Shown piece by piece: positions 1-10,315 of a DNA stretch of 35,597 nucleotides. The notes beneath the pieces were generated by a model. The model was given only the letters and a program-made list of their open reading frames with translations, had not been told where the DNA came from and searched no databases. A program made the position numbers and the translations under genes. Each line of letters begins with the position of its first letter. The first letter of the stretch is position 1. The stretch is from CAWACC01 sp964390695 (GTDB lineage: Bacteria; Chlamydiota; Chlamydiia; Chlamydiales; Parachlamydiaceae): positions 1 through 35,597 of the forward strand of contig CAYMKI010000014.1 in NCBI GenBank assembly GCA_964390695.1. Direction: 5' to 3'.

Positions 1-1
1 G

Positions 2-493
2 TCCAATGGCTCACGTTTAGCCCTGCTGTTTGAAGTATGGCTTAGAACTAAAGCACCTGAAACACCTGTCTACGTATCCCTTACCGCCGGGGTGCTTTTT
101 GGTACCAGCGGCGCTAATGTCACAAATAATTTGTTGAGAACAGATGGTAGTAATAGTTCTATCATATCTGGAATGATCAGCCAGGAAAATGGATTAGAGT
201 TGCCTTTTGGCAGCGATATGGCTAGAAAATTGGTAGGGGAGGCTCGAAAGCCTTTAGAAAAAGGTACTGCCGAACGCCATTATTGTTTATACGCCCCCTT
301 ATTGCCGGCGATAGACCTCTTTGTTCCCGATACCGGATCAAGCTTGCCTATACTAGTCCCCGATGAACAGACATCTAAATCCGAAAAGCATTATCTAATC
401 CCTAACCACGGACACAATGCCATGGTCACCGTTATTGCGGAAAGACAGGTGGCGGAGTGCCTCGAGTGGTTGAAGAGCAAGAACAAAACTTAA
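2..493 (+). CDS. C-terminal part of a probable alpha/beta-hydrolase (5' end outside window)
   Basis: The reading frame is open from base 2, so the gene begins upstream of the window; the GTG at 92 is internal. The visible part opens with Ser-Asn-Gly-Ser-Arg followed by a hydrophobic helix, which fits the end of a Gly-x-Ser-x-Gly nucleophile elbow. A strand then leads to AGVLFGTSGANV. Near the end, PNHGHNAM gives a His in the place expected for the catalytic His, and the DLFVPDTG stretch could carry the acid residue. This layout suggests a lipase or esterase-like hydrolase, but the elbow is incomplete and the family is inferred. The stop codon overlaps that of the convergent giant gene by a few bases. 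Confidence 0.5.
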   Translation, partial: SNGSRLALLFEVWLRTKAPETPVYVSLTAGVLFGTSGANVTNNLLRTDGSNSSIISGMISQENGLELPFGSDMARKLVGEARKPLEKGTAERHYCLYAPLLPAIDLFVPDTGSSLPILVPDEQTSKSEKHYLIPNHGHNAMVTVIAERQVAECLEWLKSKNKT

Positions 494-3400
494 CCTTCCA
501 ATAGGTTTTTTAGGGGACTATTTTGGTAGCGAAGCTGTTTTTGTGGAAAGCCGTTGAGGATGTGTTCTACAAACAGCTTGTGCATTTTTTCTTTGCCTTG
601 GGCCTTAAACCATAATTCGAGAAGATGGAGTTCGTCTAGTGAATACAGGGATTCTCCATTTAAAAATTTGAGTTTTACAACCTTGAGCAGCTGTGTCGGC
701 GAGAGTTTTCTGTCAGGGTCATAAAAACCTAAGGCTAAATTGTAGTAGTTCGGGTTCGACTTATGGTCTTGAAACTCTTCGTCTGTTATGAGGGTCACAG
801 TATCATCATCATTGATTAACACATGATGGAAGTTTATGCGATTAGGGCCTAGCAATAGCCAGTCAGGCGTTTTGAGCGACCATTCTAGAGCATTTAGCGA
901 GATGTTAATTCCCTCGAAAGCAGTTTCGAGTGGTTTCAGGCAGCGATCTGTGCGTTTTGATTGAATAAAACTCTTTAAGGGGAATAAGGGGTAATGATCT
1001 AAGAATACTTTAAGGGTATATGGGTTTTCATTGATACCCTTGCTTTGCTTCATGGCCTGCAAAGCCTCTTTAAAAGATCCGTATAAGACTAAGTTGTTTT
1101 TGTTTTTATTGAATGAAGAGATAACGGCTAGTTTAGTGGTTTCATAGGATGTGGATGCTTTTGTTTCTTTTTGTGTTTCGGTTTGCTTGTGGGCCTGTTT
1201 TTCAGATTCTTGGGACTTTTCTGCTTCTACAGTGGTGTCAAGAGATATTTCACCGGAATGCGCGTTCATGGTCTCTGGGAGCTTGCCTTTAAAGCGGTCA
1301 ACAATCGATTCTACGGCTTCGATGTAACTCTGTTTTGCAATGCCCACTTGTTCAAGCCAGGGCATTTTGGAAAAGAGATGATGGATCATGGCCAAGCCCT
1401 GGGCTTTCTCTTTTTTCAAGATGTTATCGATGCTATCTTCTGAAGAGAGATTGCCATATAGGTCTTTAGCTCTGAATATAGCAGGCTGGATCCAATAAGC
1501 TTTCAAATAGTGAAAGGCTTGGGATTTGGCTTTGTGCGAGAGTTTATTGTTTAACAAAAGAGTAACTAATAAGCTTTGTGCTATGTTGTTGATCTCATTT
1601 TTTAATGCTTTATAGTTATCGGTGCTTTGTTGAGCTGCCTGGTTGGATATGGCAAAGTTTAATAGGCTTTCCAATCCAATGGCCTCAGTGCTTTTTAATC
1701 TTAGCTTTTGACGAATGATGCTGGCGACTTCCTCGCTGACGACAAATCGGACCTTTTGGTGTTTATCGAGTCCGCGCAAGCGCCACACGCTTTGCAGTAA
1801 ATCCCTTAGGAGTATATTTTGTCCGATAGTGACCAAGGCCACGGCATTCCATTTTTGAGGGATGTCGGCGCCTGTCGTATGAATTTGATCGAGAAACGTC
1901 AGCCTTTTTTCAGGCGATACATTGGATTCGGACAAACTAATATCCTCGCCCTCTTGTGTGAGGGTTTGTTCACCCTTTGAGTCATAGTAGACAGTGGCTT
2001 CGCCTCGCGTACAGGCTATTTTATGAGCAATTTCCTTGTTGCTGCCTTCTTTAAAGTATCCTCCGGTATCGCAGATCATATCGAAGCTTATGGATTGCTG
2101 TTCAAGCTGCTTCAGCATTTCTTGCGTGGAGCCTTCTTTCAACGACAGGGCGTTTTCTCTGCTATTGGCCCACAATAGCTGCAAGGTCTTGGCTTCGGTG
2201 CCGGCTTGCGGCTCTGGGTGCAATGAGTGATGCATGCTATGGCTATTCCAGAGGGTGCCTGTAAAGCCGCATAAGTGCTGGAATAGGGCGGCCAGGTTAT
2301 GAGGGTTGCAGCTGATTTTATGTTCATGCAATTGCATCTGTGGAAAAAGAATTCGGGTCACAAAAGTACGGATGGCAGCGGGATCTGCATTCAAGTGTGT
2401 AACCAGTTCAGAAAGATGGATGGGTTTGTAGTTGAAGAGAGGGAGGGGGAGCGGTCCCTTTATGGCGTCGAAAGCTTTTCCGGCCAGAGTGTCTTTCAGC
2501 TGCAATTTGCCTCCACTTGCTGTAATTTCACGTAAGGCCTGTTCTTGTAAGATTTTAAGCTGGACTTCGATTAATTTTTGCGAGATACCTTTTCTCATGT
2601 AGGTTTGCATAGTATAGTTCATTGTGATGAGGGGATTGGCGAATTGCGAACCGCGGTTAGGAGTATTGGCTCCTGAGAAGGGGATGGCTAGAGGATTATC
2701 ATCAGAGCCATCGATCCCATATTTTTCATCGCAGTTCTTGGTAAGCGTGTATGGGAGGAGATGCGAGATTTGTTCGCTGGCAAGAGCTAGAATATCTTGC
2801 AGATCTTCGTCCAGAGAGTCAAAGTATTCTTGAGCTTGTTTTAGGTGTTCTTTGTTTCTGCATAGATAATCTAAGAGGATGTTTCGATGTTTATGATCCA
2901 GGCCGGCTTTAAATGCCGATACTTTTTGGGTGAGAGATTCCGATTGGAATGATATGCTGTCCAGTCGTTGGATGAAGGCTTCGGCGAGGGGGTGCTGTAT
3001 TTTTTCATAGTATAAGGATTCTGTGAGCAGGGGCAAAGATTTATGGCTTCTCGGATCGCTTTCAATACGGGCTATTTTTTTTATCTCGGGATGTTCATAG
3101 ATAAGACTGTAAATTTCCGATATCAATTCGAGTTCGTGGACTACAGGTGATAGCTGTCGTCCGCCGGTGAAGTTCACCTCGTGCAGCACATTAAAGATGG
3201 TGTCGGCTTCATCGATGAGCGGATATCCGGCCTCATGCAGCATCTTTAAAATTCGGCCCATGACTTTTAATTCATGGGAGAACTCTTTAGGGGTTTCTTT
3301 AAGTGAGAAATGATGTGCGCATTCGCTGATGTATTTGAGGAGAAGGCACTGTACGCTTTTATTGGTGAGGATGAGGCATTCTTTGTGTTTTTTTATGTGC

Positions 3401-6400
3401 TCGAGATCTTTGAGAATGGTTTCTAGAAATTCTGAAGTGAAAGGCGTGTCGCGATCAAAATGCAGGCTATGCAGAGCTTGCGAAAAGGCTCCTTGCAGGC
3501 TGATTTTAGTGTCATGGGCTACGCTCTCAAATAACTGCTGGGGAACAACCAGCATGGACAATGTTTTACCGTCGGCTCGGAGCAATCCTAACAGAGGCAG
3601 AAGCACTTTTGATTTTCCGGATCCCATGATCATTTCCATGATGGGATTTTTGTCTTTGTCTTGCAGAAATTTTTCTAGTTTTTCTACTTGGGATTTCCTC
3701 ATGCTGATGTTGGCATAGTATTCAAAAACCAGATAGGCCGGGTGAGAGAGCGGGTCGAACTGGCGCGTGGCACCGATTTCGCTGCCAAGATCGCGGAGCA
3801 GTTCTTTGTATTCGATGTCTTCGCTGTTTTTATTTATCTTTCGTAAGGCCAGGATTTTATCGATAGTGGCGAGGGCTCTTTCCCTTTGCTGATTATGCGT
3901 AGCATATAGCAGAAAGGCTGCGGTTTTATCTGCGAGTAGTTGGATATCGCCTGCCTGTAAAGCCGGATTTCTACGCATCAAGTCTGCATAGTCGTTTTGG
4001 GCGAAATGGACAAGGATTTCCTCTAATGTAATGACCTTTTGCAGTTCTCCCAATTTTTTTACTTCAGTGAATGCTTGAGCTGTAGCTGAGATAGGGCTTT
4101 TGTTGGCTATCAAGAGGATATCTTGTTCAAGGTCTTGGATCATTTTCTTGTCGCGAAGACTTGCTATGGATAAAGTATAGAGAACTTCATCCACGTATTG
4201 ATTTTTAATGGCATAGGTGGGTTCTACCTTGACGTTATCTAAATCATTAATCAGCCTGAGTCGTTCATTTTCTTCCACATTAAAGGAAGAGGATAGAATA
4301 TGTATGATTTTAATCAAGTTTTGACGGGGGATGAGGTAATTAAAATCTTTGAAATGCGTATTCTTTTTTATATGTTTCACAAACTCAGGAATGCCACTGC
4401 GTTTTATACTAGATAGCATGTGGATGATTTCGGAATGTTGTGCCGAGGTAAAGGCGTATTCATCAGAATTTTTGACCGAGATCTTGGCTTGAAGTCTTTC
4501 TAGGAGTTTTTGATTTTCGGAAGAGAGGCTCAAAGCTATTGCTTTTTGAAAATTGTCAGTTGATTTTTCTTCAGGAATGCGTTCAGAATATGTGGAGAAG
4601 TTTAATTGATACTGGAATGGCAAAATGGCAGGCAGTGAAGGTGTGATCTGAAGCGATTTCTGAGCAGGCGCTGCATTTACAAAATGGAATCCGAAGGCAT
4701 CACTCGTGTCTGGTGCTAGTTTGGTGGATTCTGTCTGTTTAGATGCTCTCTGTGTAAGCAGTTTATTGGCTGTTTCTCGCACTTGTTTCTTCCACTCCTC
4801 TTCTCTCTTTTGTTTATCGAGTGGGCTTAAAACTAGCGGCTCCAGAGGATCCGGAAAGGCATCAGGATTATCTAAAAGCACATCAAAGAAGTAGGCGAGG
4901 TCTGCGTGTTTTGCATTCTCCGCAAAAAATGCAAAGGCTAGCGATGATTTCAATCGTTCTTTTTCCTCGCGGTTTCCGGATTTAGCAAGTTCATAGAATA
5001 TCATAAAATCATCATATAGAGATTGATGTATGCGTGTCAGCAGAGGTGGGTTTAAAAGAATTCGGCCATCTCTATAAACTTTCGGTATGTATAAATCGGA
5101 TAGATTTGTAGGCAGTAAGGGAGGTGCAGATTTTGCAGAGGATGCTGTGGGTAAATTGATTTGTTGGGTGGATGCAGGGTCTAGCTCATGCAAACGCATA
5201 TAATAAAGGGTATTAAATTCATCTTTTAGAAGATGTTTTAGGATAAAACTTTCCTCGTGTGCATTTAATTGCAACGCGGTTGCATGCCTCAAATGCTCGA
5301 GGTAGAGGTTATACAGCTTGTTCAAGCTGCTGCGATCGGTTGCGGATATTTCATGCAGATGGGCCTGGTCATTTTTGGCCTTTAAATATAGAGCATGTAG
5401 TTGGATAGCAATTATATTTCCGCTTTTATCCCCAGTGATTACATCCATATGAGCTAGGGTATCTAAGAGATGTAATTCTTCTGGAGAGTAAGCGCTGAGT
5501 TTTTCTCCATAGTTTTTCAGGTAGTCTGCAGCTAGGTGATATTCTTGGGAGATTGCCAAGACGTGTGCCAAGAAAAGATTGGCTTGCCTAGATTTATGAA
5601 AGAGGAGTCCTTTTTTGCTGATTTCAAAAACCAGAACAGGAGGGAGTTTGGATTTATGCAGCTCCATATCAACAGTATAGTTGGGGTTGAGTACTTCTTT
5701 TTTGGGAGAGGTGGTAAAGGTGTGTTTGGGAAGGATGACCTTGCGGATGCCGCCGGCATTTTCTAGTACGAGATAGTGTTGAAACGATCCTAGTTCCTTT
5801 ACGATGGCGTTTTGTTTGATATGATAACCCTGAAATTGATCGCAGTTCAATAATTCAGGCTTTTTACTATCCGGTCGAAATGAAAGACCCAGCCGTGGAA
5901 GTTCTATTTTTTGCAGCTTGCCTTCTTTAGTATACCATTCATGGATGCAGGAGGGATGTTCAAGATGGGTGAAGGTAGAGGAGGTTACACTGAGCTTTGA
6001 GTGGTCGCTCACGTCTTGGATCTCTTCTAAAGTAAAGTACATAGCGTCTGCATGGGGCTTGACGGTTTTGATCTTGCCTTGCGCGTGCAATTCCTTTATT
6101 TCTCTCTGAAGTATAAGATCGTTCGGACTGGCTGTTAGATAGGAGTGATTTTTTTTCAGGTCTGCGATGATAGCAATGGAAAGATTGTTGTTTTCTTTTT
6201 CCACTTCGCCGGGAGGAATAAGAGTTCCTGTGAGTTCATAGCAGGGTTTCCTGTTCTGCTTATCAAGAGCATAGAGGTGTAGCTCTTTGCTATTTTCCTC
6301 ATCTAGCGTTTGCCAAAAGTGGTAATTATCGGCCAGGTATCGGCTTTCGATGAGCGGCGATAAAGAACCATCTACTCTTCTATGAGTTAGGCAAGAAGAG

Positions 6401-9400
6401 GGCACGAACCGGCACCATCTTTCTTGGGTATTCAACAGCATTTTTTGCTCTATGATGAGCGTGTTGTTATCTTTCAGTTGTACCACCGTGTCTCGCCCGC
6501 TTGAATCTTTAAAAGCAAAGAGGTTGCCGGCAATTAAATGGCCCTGCTTTACCTCCGGAAACAGTTCGTTGAAGAGCGGATGACTGCCTATTGCGGAAGG
6601 GGTGCTGATGATAGCATGCGGCATGGTTAACAAAGATTTCAGAGGGTAAAGCGTATAGTCGCCTTGGACAGAACTAAAACAAGGGAATGTCTGTGGAACG
6701 GACTGGACCTTCCATAGGAGGTCTTTTTTAGAAGCTTCGGGATGGAGCATGCGGAATATTTGGTTCAATACAGCCTGGTTGGGAGCTCCCTGCATCAGGC
6801 AGTCTTGGATTTTTTTGGCATGTAACATCAGAGCTTCACGCCCTTCTTTGCGGGTATAGGCATCTATGCTGACAGAGCCTAAGGGTAGATTTTCTTCTAT
6901 ATAGATAGAGCTTGCCACTAAGTGCACGATATCTTCGGTATTTAATTCTGTGCGACGGCTCAACTGTGCTAATAGCTCGGCATGGAGGGTGAGTTTTTCA
7001 TCCTGCTCTAAACCTTCTAATTGCAGCAGCGATTTTAGATAGTCGTAAGCATGCGCATAGAATGGATTTTCCGGGCAAAAGTCGTGTAATTGATTGGCAA
7101 GCTTCAGAATAAATACAACGGTGTGGATTTCATTTTGATCTTTGAACAATTGATAGTTGTTCTCCAAAAACTTTAAGAGCAGCTTGGGAAAATCCGGGAG
7201 TTTTAAATTCTCTATCAAGGCGGTGTTAAAAAGGATGACTTGCAGCAAAGTTTGATAGTCGCGCTCTTTTAATTTTGAGGGATATTTAGTGAAGTATTCT
7301 AAGGCGGCATGCATCTTATTGCCTGAGGGTATAAGCAGGGGCATGAGCTCCCGGTAATCTTCTTGGCTGATGGTAAGTTTAAAATCTTGCGGTCGTGTGC
7401 TAACAATGCCTTTCTCATGGAGTGGATAAAGGCTCGTAGTTAGCCATGTGAGCAGCTGATCCAACGATTTGGACTGTATGTCGGGATATTGAGACGTGTA
7501 GCGCTGCTTGAATCCTTTTTTTAATATCTTTTTCACTTTTTCTTGCTGCAATATTTCTTGAGAGAGGCCTTGAAGATTTGCGACCACCTCGACATGCTCG
7601 GGGAAATCTGTTAACGTGAACTGCTGTTGCAAATCTGCGGAGCGGTCTATTGCATGCAAAGTTCCCAGACAGCATTTTTGGATGTACATGCCAGCGATTT
7701 CAGCTCCGCGCATAGCCTTTATCCAATCGGGTAGCAAGGAGCTGGTGAAGATGTAGGCGTCTTGTGAGTGTACAGGCAAATTCTTGAAATGTGGTATTTG
7801 CTGGTATATCTGCTCTACAACCTCAGGATATTCGTCACGGATGAATTTTTCCAAGCTCATGGGTCCGAGTGCTGTGGCATTGTTTTTTTTAAAACTTATT
7901 TTTAAGGCTGGATTATGGTCTTGAGGTTCTCCCTCATGGATTGGATTCAATAATTTCTCAAGCCGCAAGAAAGAGGTGATGGTCAGAATGTCTTCGTGGA
8001 TTTTAGCTTGAGGAAATGATAGGAAGAGATTCTCCGTAGAGGTTATGTCCGACAGCAGATTCTTTAAATTACATAATTTGATTGTTTTGGAGGAATCTCC
8101 TAGCCAATGATTGCAAAGGGTTTGTTGTAGGAAGAGGATTTTCTCTATGGCATAGATTTTATGGAAAGAAAATACATGTGGATCTGTAGCGGTAAAGCAG
8201 CTTTTTAGAAAAAAATCAGCGATACTGCCCAGATGCATAATCAGCAATTCTGCCTTCTTGCGCTCAGCGCCTACAGCTTGCTGCCAAAAATCAGGGGTGA
8301 TGGGCAATTGGGTAATCACATCGCTCAGCCCTCTATGCAAAGCTAGGTCATCGCCTGCCAGCCAAGCTTTTTTAGCCACGTTATGGATATATGCCAGGTA
8401 GCCTTCTAGCTCTTGTGGTTGCGTGATGGCGTAGTTAAATTCGCTTATGGTATTTTGCCATGGTTGTAGATTTGCCGTATCGGTTTTGGGCGCTGTAGCT
8501 TGGGTATAGAGGGGAATGAACGTAGTCTCTTTATTTTCCAAAAGAGTGGGGGTGGGTCGGGTGTAATTGAATTCAGTGGTTTTGTGTATTTTTTTGAATC
8601 GGCAGTCGGCATTTTGAACAATCCACGCAGCTATCGGGTCTAGAATTTCTTTAGCACTTTGGATATAGATATCGCCGATTAGTCCTTCTTGATACAATTT
8701 GACAATACTGCGGCATAAGTTTTTGTGGCTTTTTTCTACTAGCCTCCAGTCTTCAACGGGTATATAGGGTGAGTGGTTGGCGACAAAGTCGTGCAATGAC
8801 TGCAACTTGATATCGCATTTGAACCTCTTATAGTCGCGAGTGTCCATCTTGGTGCGCACAAAAGCCATTAAAGATTTCCACGAGCAAATACCGCTGCGCT
8901 GCGCGGATCTAAAGTGGGAAGTGTCGATGGCGGTGCTAGGCTCTCTGATAGTGTGGGGCTGTAGAAGCAGTTTCAAACTCTCATAAATATCTGAGGTTCC
9001 ATATTCTGTAGGCTTAAGATTGTAACGGGCATGGGTTTGAAGTTCGAAAAGGGCTTCCAAAAAATAAGGCGAGAGCAGCTTTTCGCGGCTCACTCCTTGC
9101 CATTCCACATATGCTTGATATTTCAGTTTCTGCCCTTCAGGTTTGGATGCATGATATTGGTTGATGCCGGCTCCGGTGTTGTAGATGCGAAATGTGGCAC
9201 TTTTATCTGATGTCGGGAGGATTTCATAGTAGATCGCATGGCCAAAGGGTACTCCCACCCACCCTCCGAGTAATAATAAGGGAGTTCTTGTATCCAGGGC
9301 TTGACCGATTTTTCCCATTGAACTTTGAATAAACTGACTTAAAAGTTTGTTTGATGTTGCAGACGAAGCGTTGGGGGGAATGTCGATAAAATTGGACAAT

Positions 9401-10122
9401 TCACGGATTAAAGCTTCGGTGTCTAGTAAAGAGGAGGCGCTTTTACTTTGATAGGTCTTCTCTAGATAAGATTTGAGATAATCCACAGCCAGCGGCGCTT
9501 TTGAGCCTTCTAGCTGTGAAGATGTGCCAAATTCGTCAGCATGAATATGGAATAACATTTTCTCGGTAGGTGCTTTTAAACCCTTGCACAGAGAGAAGTG
9601 ATAGCTCTCTAGGGGCTTGTCTGGAATTCGAGTCGAAAGTGGGCTGGGCATTTCCTCGGATTTAAGCAGGGTTTCTTCGGGACTATCGGGCAGGATTACG
9701 TTGCCGGTTATTAAATCTTCTAGGTCGGGCGGGGGTATGGATGTTGAGAGGGATGGGCTGGCAGGAGATTCATGTGCATGCAGTAATTCTTGATCTATGC
9801 CATCGGCCCAGGAGCCTGTGCCTCGATTTAACTGAGTGAGGCGCTGATAGATTTCCACGATTTTATGGTGTTGACTTTTAAGTTTTTGCGTACAGTCCGG
9901 TTTATTGATATAATCGACCACCAGCTGGCGTGCTTTTTCTACACTATATAATTGGGAAGGGGCGTTTTTGGATTGTTGGATGCGTAGGGCTATATTTTCT
10001 TCGAACTGCATGATATGCGAGGGAAGAGGCGAGGGGGGGCTTTCTTTGAGGTGGGTCGAATTAAGATAGTTAATTAAATGTTTGATATAATCGCTGTTGT
10101 AATAATCGTTGTAATTATTCAT
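490..10122 (-). CDS. Giant DUF3638/DUF3645-type P-loop ATPase with N-terminal CE-clan protease-like module
   Basis: This 3210-residue protein is one intact reading frame. Residues 2167-2171 form a Walker A motif (GSGKS, preceded by MEMIM) and residues 2304-2307 read DEAD (Walker B). GFTGTLWN begins at 2619, and QSVWRLRG begins at 2777 in the place of superfamily-2 helicase motif VI. This order is that of the DUF3638/DUF3645 family, whose biochemical role is not established. Residues about 285-425 hold a separate pattern: GHAIYYE with His295, RIYNTG with Asn315, and QRSGICSWKSL with Gln408 and Cys413, as in CE-clan cysteine proteases. The rest is mostly helical, with a charged Glu/Lys/Thr-rich linker near residues 2955-2990. 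No signal peptide is visible. It stands alone, divergent from the repeat protein. The ATPase family is fairly sure; the protease module is inference. Confidence 0.8.
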   Translation of the reverse strand: MNNYNDYYNSDYIKHLINYLNSTHLKESPPSPLPSHIMQFEENIALRIQQSKNAPSQLYSVEKARQLVVDYINKPDCTQKLKSQHHKIVEIYQRLTQLNRGTGSWADGIDQELLHAHESPASPSLSTSIPPPDLEDLITGNVILPDSPEETLLKSEEMPSPLSTRIPDKPLESYHFSLCKGLKAPTEKMLFHIHADEFGTSSQLEGSKAPLAVDYLKSYLEKTYQSKSASSLLDTEALIRELSNFIDIPPNASSATSNKLLSQFIQSSMGKIGQALDTRTPLLLLGGWVGVPFGHAIYYEILPTSDKSATFRIYNTGAGINQYHASKPEGQKLKYQAYVEWQGVSREKLLSPYFLEALFELQTHARYNLKPTEYGTSDIYESLKLLLQPHTIREPSTAIDTSHFRSAQRSGICSWKSLMAFVRTKMDTRDYKRFKCDIKLQSLHDFVANHSPYIPVEDWRLVEKSHKNLCRSIVKLYQEGLIGDIYIQSAKEILDPIAAWIVQNADCRFKKIHKTTEFNYTRPTPTLLENKETTFIPLYTQATAPKTDTANLQPWQNTISEFNYAITQPQELEGYLAYIHNVAKKAWLAGDDLALHRGLSDVITQLPITPDFWQQAVGAERKKAELLIMHLGSIADFFLKSCFTATDPHVFSFHKIYAIEKILFLQQTLCNHWLGDSSKTIKLCNLKNLLSDITSTENLFLSFPQAKIHEDILTITSFLRLEKLLNPIHEGEPQDHNPALKISFKKNNATALGPMSLEKFIRDEYPEVVEQIYQQIPHFKNLPVHSQDAYIFTSSLLPDWIKAMRGAEIAGMYIQKCCLGTLHAIDRSADLQQQFTLTDFPEHVEVVANLQGLSQEILQQEKVKKILKKGFKQRYTSQYPDIQSKSLDQLLTWLTTSLYPLHEKGIVSTRPQDFKLTISQEDYRELMPLLIPSGNKMHAALEYFTKYPSKLKERDYQTLLQVILFNTALIENLKLPDFPKLLLKFLENNYQLFKDQNEIHTVVFILKLANQLHDFCPENPFYAHAYDYLKSLLQLEGLEQDEKLTLHAELLAQLSRRTELNTEDIVHLVASSIYIEENLPLGSVSIDAYTRKEGREALMLHAKKIQDCLMQGAPNQAVLNQIFRMLHPEASKKDLLWKVQSVPQTFPCFSSVQGDYTLYPLKSLLTMPHAIISTPSAIGSHPLFNELFPEVKQGHLIAGNLFAFKDSSGRDTVVQLKDNNTLIIEQKMLLNTQERWCRFVPSSCLTHRRVDGSLSPLIESRYLADNYHFWQTLDEENSKELHLYALDKQNRKPCYELTGTLIPPGEVEKENNNLSIAIIADLKKNHSYLTASPNDLILQREIKELHAQGKIKTVKPHADAMYFTLEEIQDVSDHSKLSVTSSTFTHLEHPSCIHEWYTKEGKLQKIELPRLGLSFRPDSKKPELLNCDQFQGYHIKQNAIVKELGSFQHYLVLENAGGIRKVILPKHTFTTSPKKEVLNPNYTVDMELHKSKLPPVLVFEISKKGLLFHKSRQANLFLAHVLAISQEYHLAADYLKNYGEKLSAYSPEELHLLDTLAHMDVITGDKSGNIIAIQLHALYLKAKNDQAHLHEISATDRSSLNKLYNLYLEHLRHATALQLNAHEESFILKHLLKDEFNTLYYMRLHELDPASTQQINLPTASSAKSAPPLLPTNLSDLYIPKVYRDGRILLNPPLLTRIHQSLYDDFMIFYELAKSGNREEKERLKSSLAFAFFAENAKHADLAYFFDVLLDNPDAFPDPLEPLVLSPLDKQKREEEWKKQVRETANKLLTQRASKQTESTKLAPDTSDAFGFHFVNAAPAQKSLQITPSLPAILPFQYQLNFSTYSERIPEEKSTDNFQKAIALSLSSENQKLLERLQAKISVKNSDEYAFTSAQHSEIIHMLSSIKRSGIPEFVKHIKKNTHFKDFNYLIPRQNLIKIIHILSSSFNVEENERLRLINDLDNVKVEPTYAIKNQYVDEVLYTLSIASLRDKKMIQDLEQDILLIANKSPISATAQAFTEVKKLGELQKVITLEEILVHFAQNDYADLMRRNPALQAGDIQLLADKTAAFLLYATHNQQRERALATIDKILALRKINKNSEDIEYKELLRDLGSEIGATRQFDPLSHPAYLVFEYYANISMRKSQVEKLEKFLQDKDKNPIMEMIMGSGKSKVLLPLLGLLRADGKTLSMLVVPQQLFESVAHDTKISLQGAFSQALHSLHFDRDTPFTSEFLETILKDLEHIKKHKECLILTNKSVQCLLLKYISECAHHFSLKETPKEFSHELKVMGRILKMLHEAGYPLIDEADTIFNVLHEVNFTGGRQLSPVVHELELISEIYSLIYEHPEIKKIARIESDPRSHKSLPLLTESLYYEKIQHPLAEAFIQRLDSISFQSESLTQKVSAFKAGLDHKHRNILLDYLCRNKEHLKQAQEYFDSLDEDLQDILALASEQISHLLPYTLTKNCDEKYGIDGSDDNPLAIPFSGANTPNRGSQFANPLITMNYTMQTYMRKGISQKLIEVQLKILQEQALREITASGGKLQLKDTLAGKAFDAIKGPLPLPLFNYKPIHLSELVTHLNADPAAIRTFVTRILFPQMQLHEHKISCNPHNLAALFQHLCGFTGTLWNSHSMHHSLHPEPQAGTEAKTLQLLWANSRENALSLKEGSTQEMLKQLEQQSISFDMICDTGGYFKEGSNKEIAHKIACTRGEATVYYDSKGEQTLTQEGEDISLSESNVSPEKRLTFLDQIHTTGADIPQKWNAVALVTIGQNILLRDLLQSVWRLRGLDKHQKVRFVVSEEVASIIRQKLRLKSTEAIGLESLLNFAISNQAAQQSTDNYKALKNEINNIAQSLLVTLLLNNKLSHKAKSQAFHYLKAYWIQPAIFRAKDLYGNLSSEDSIDNILKKEKAQGLAMIHHLFSKMPWLEQVGIAKQSYIEAVESIVDRFKGKLPETMNAHSGEISLDTTVEAEKSQESEKQAHKQTETQKETKASTSYETTKLAVISSFNKNKNNLVLYGSFKEALQAMKQSKGINENPYTLKVFLDHYPLFPLKSFIQSKRTDRCLKPLETAFEGINISLNALEWSLKTPDWLLLGPNRINFHHVLINDDDTVTLITDEEFQDHKSNPNYYNLALGFYDPDRKLSPTQLLKVVKLKFLNGESLYSLDELHLLELWFKAQGKEKMHKLFVEHILNGFPQKQLRYQNSPLKNLLEG

Positions 10123-10315
10123 ATATTAAAAACATGTTTTTATTAATTATATATTATAAATTTATTATATTTTATTTTAAAATTAACATCAAATTTACGC
10201 GATTATTTTAACTTTAATAATTATTATGAGTTAAAGTATTGGGTATGATAAAATAGTGGGATTGTTTTGAAATTAAATTCTAGTTAATTCTCTGTTAAGA
10301 TGTAAAGGTGCGTAA
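10123..10315. promoter_or_regulatory. AT-rich divergent intergenic region between the giant ATPase and the repeat protein
   Basis: This 193-bp spacer separates two divergently transcribed large genes and must hold both of their promoters. It is strongly AT-rich. A good Shine-Dalgarno-like AAAGGTG lies just before the ATG at 10316. A TATGATAAAAT stretch near 10244 could be a -10 element for the plus-strand gene, but I cannot pair it with a convincing -35 box, so no exact promoter is called. Confidence 0.4.

Noticed and set aside
1171..5766. Several small plus-strand reading frames opposite the giant gene
   Set aside because: They are antisense shadows with no ribosome binding sites, and the minus-strand frame is continuous for 3210 codons.
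490..10122. Labelling the giant protein as a ubiquitin hydrolase because of its ATPase family name in some databases
   Set aside because: The DUF3638 part itself shows a P-loop motor, not a known deubiquitinase. Only the separate N-terminal module gives a reason to think of a protease, and that is inference.
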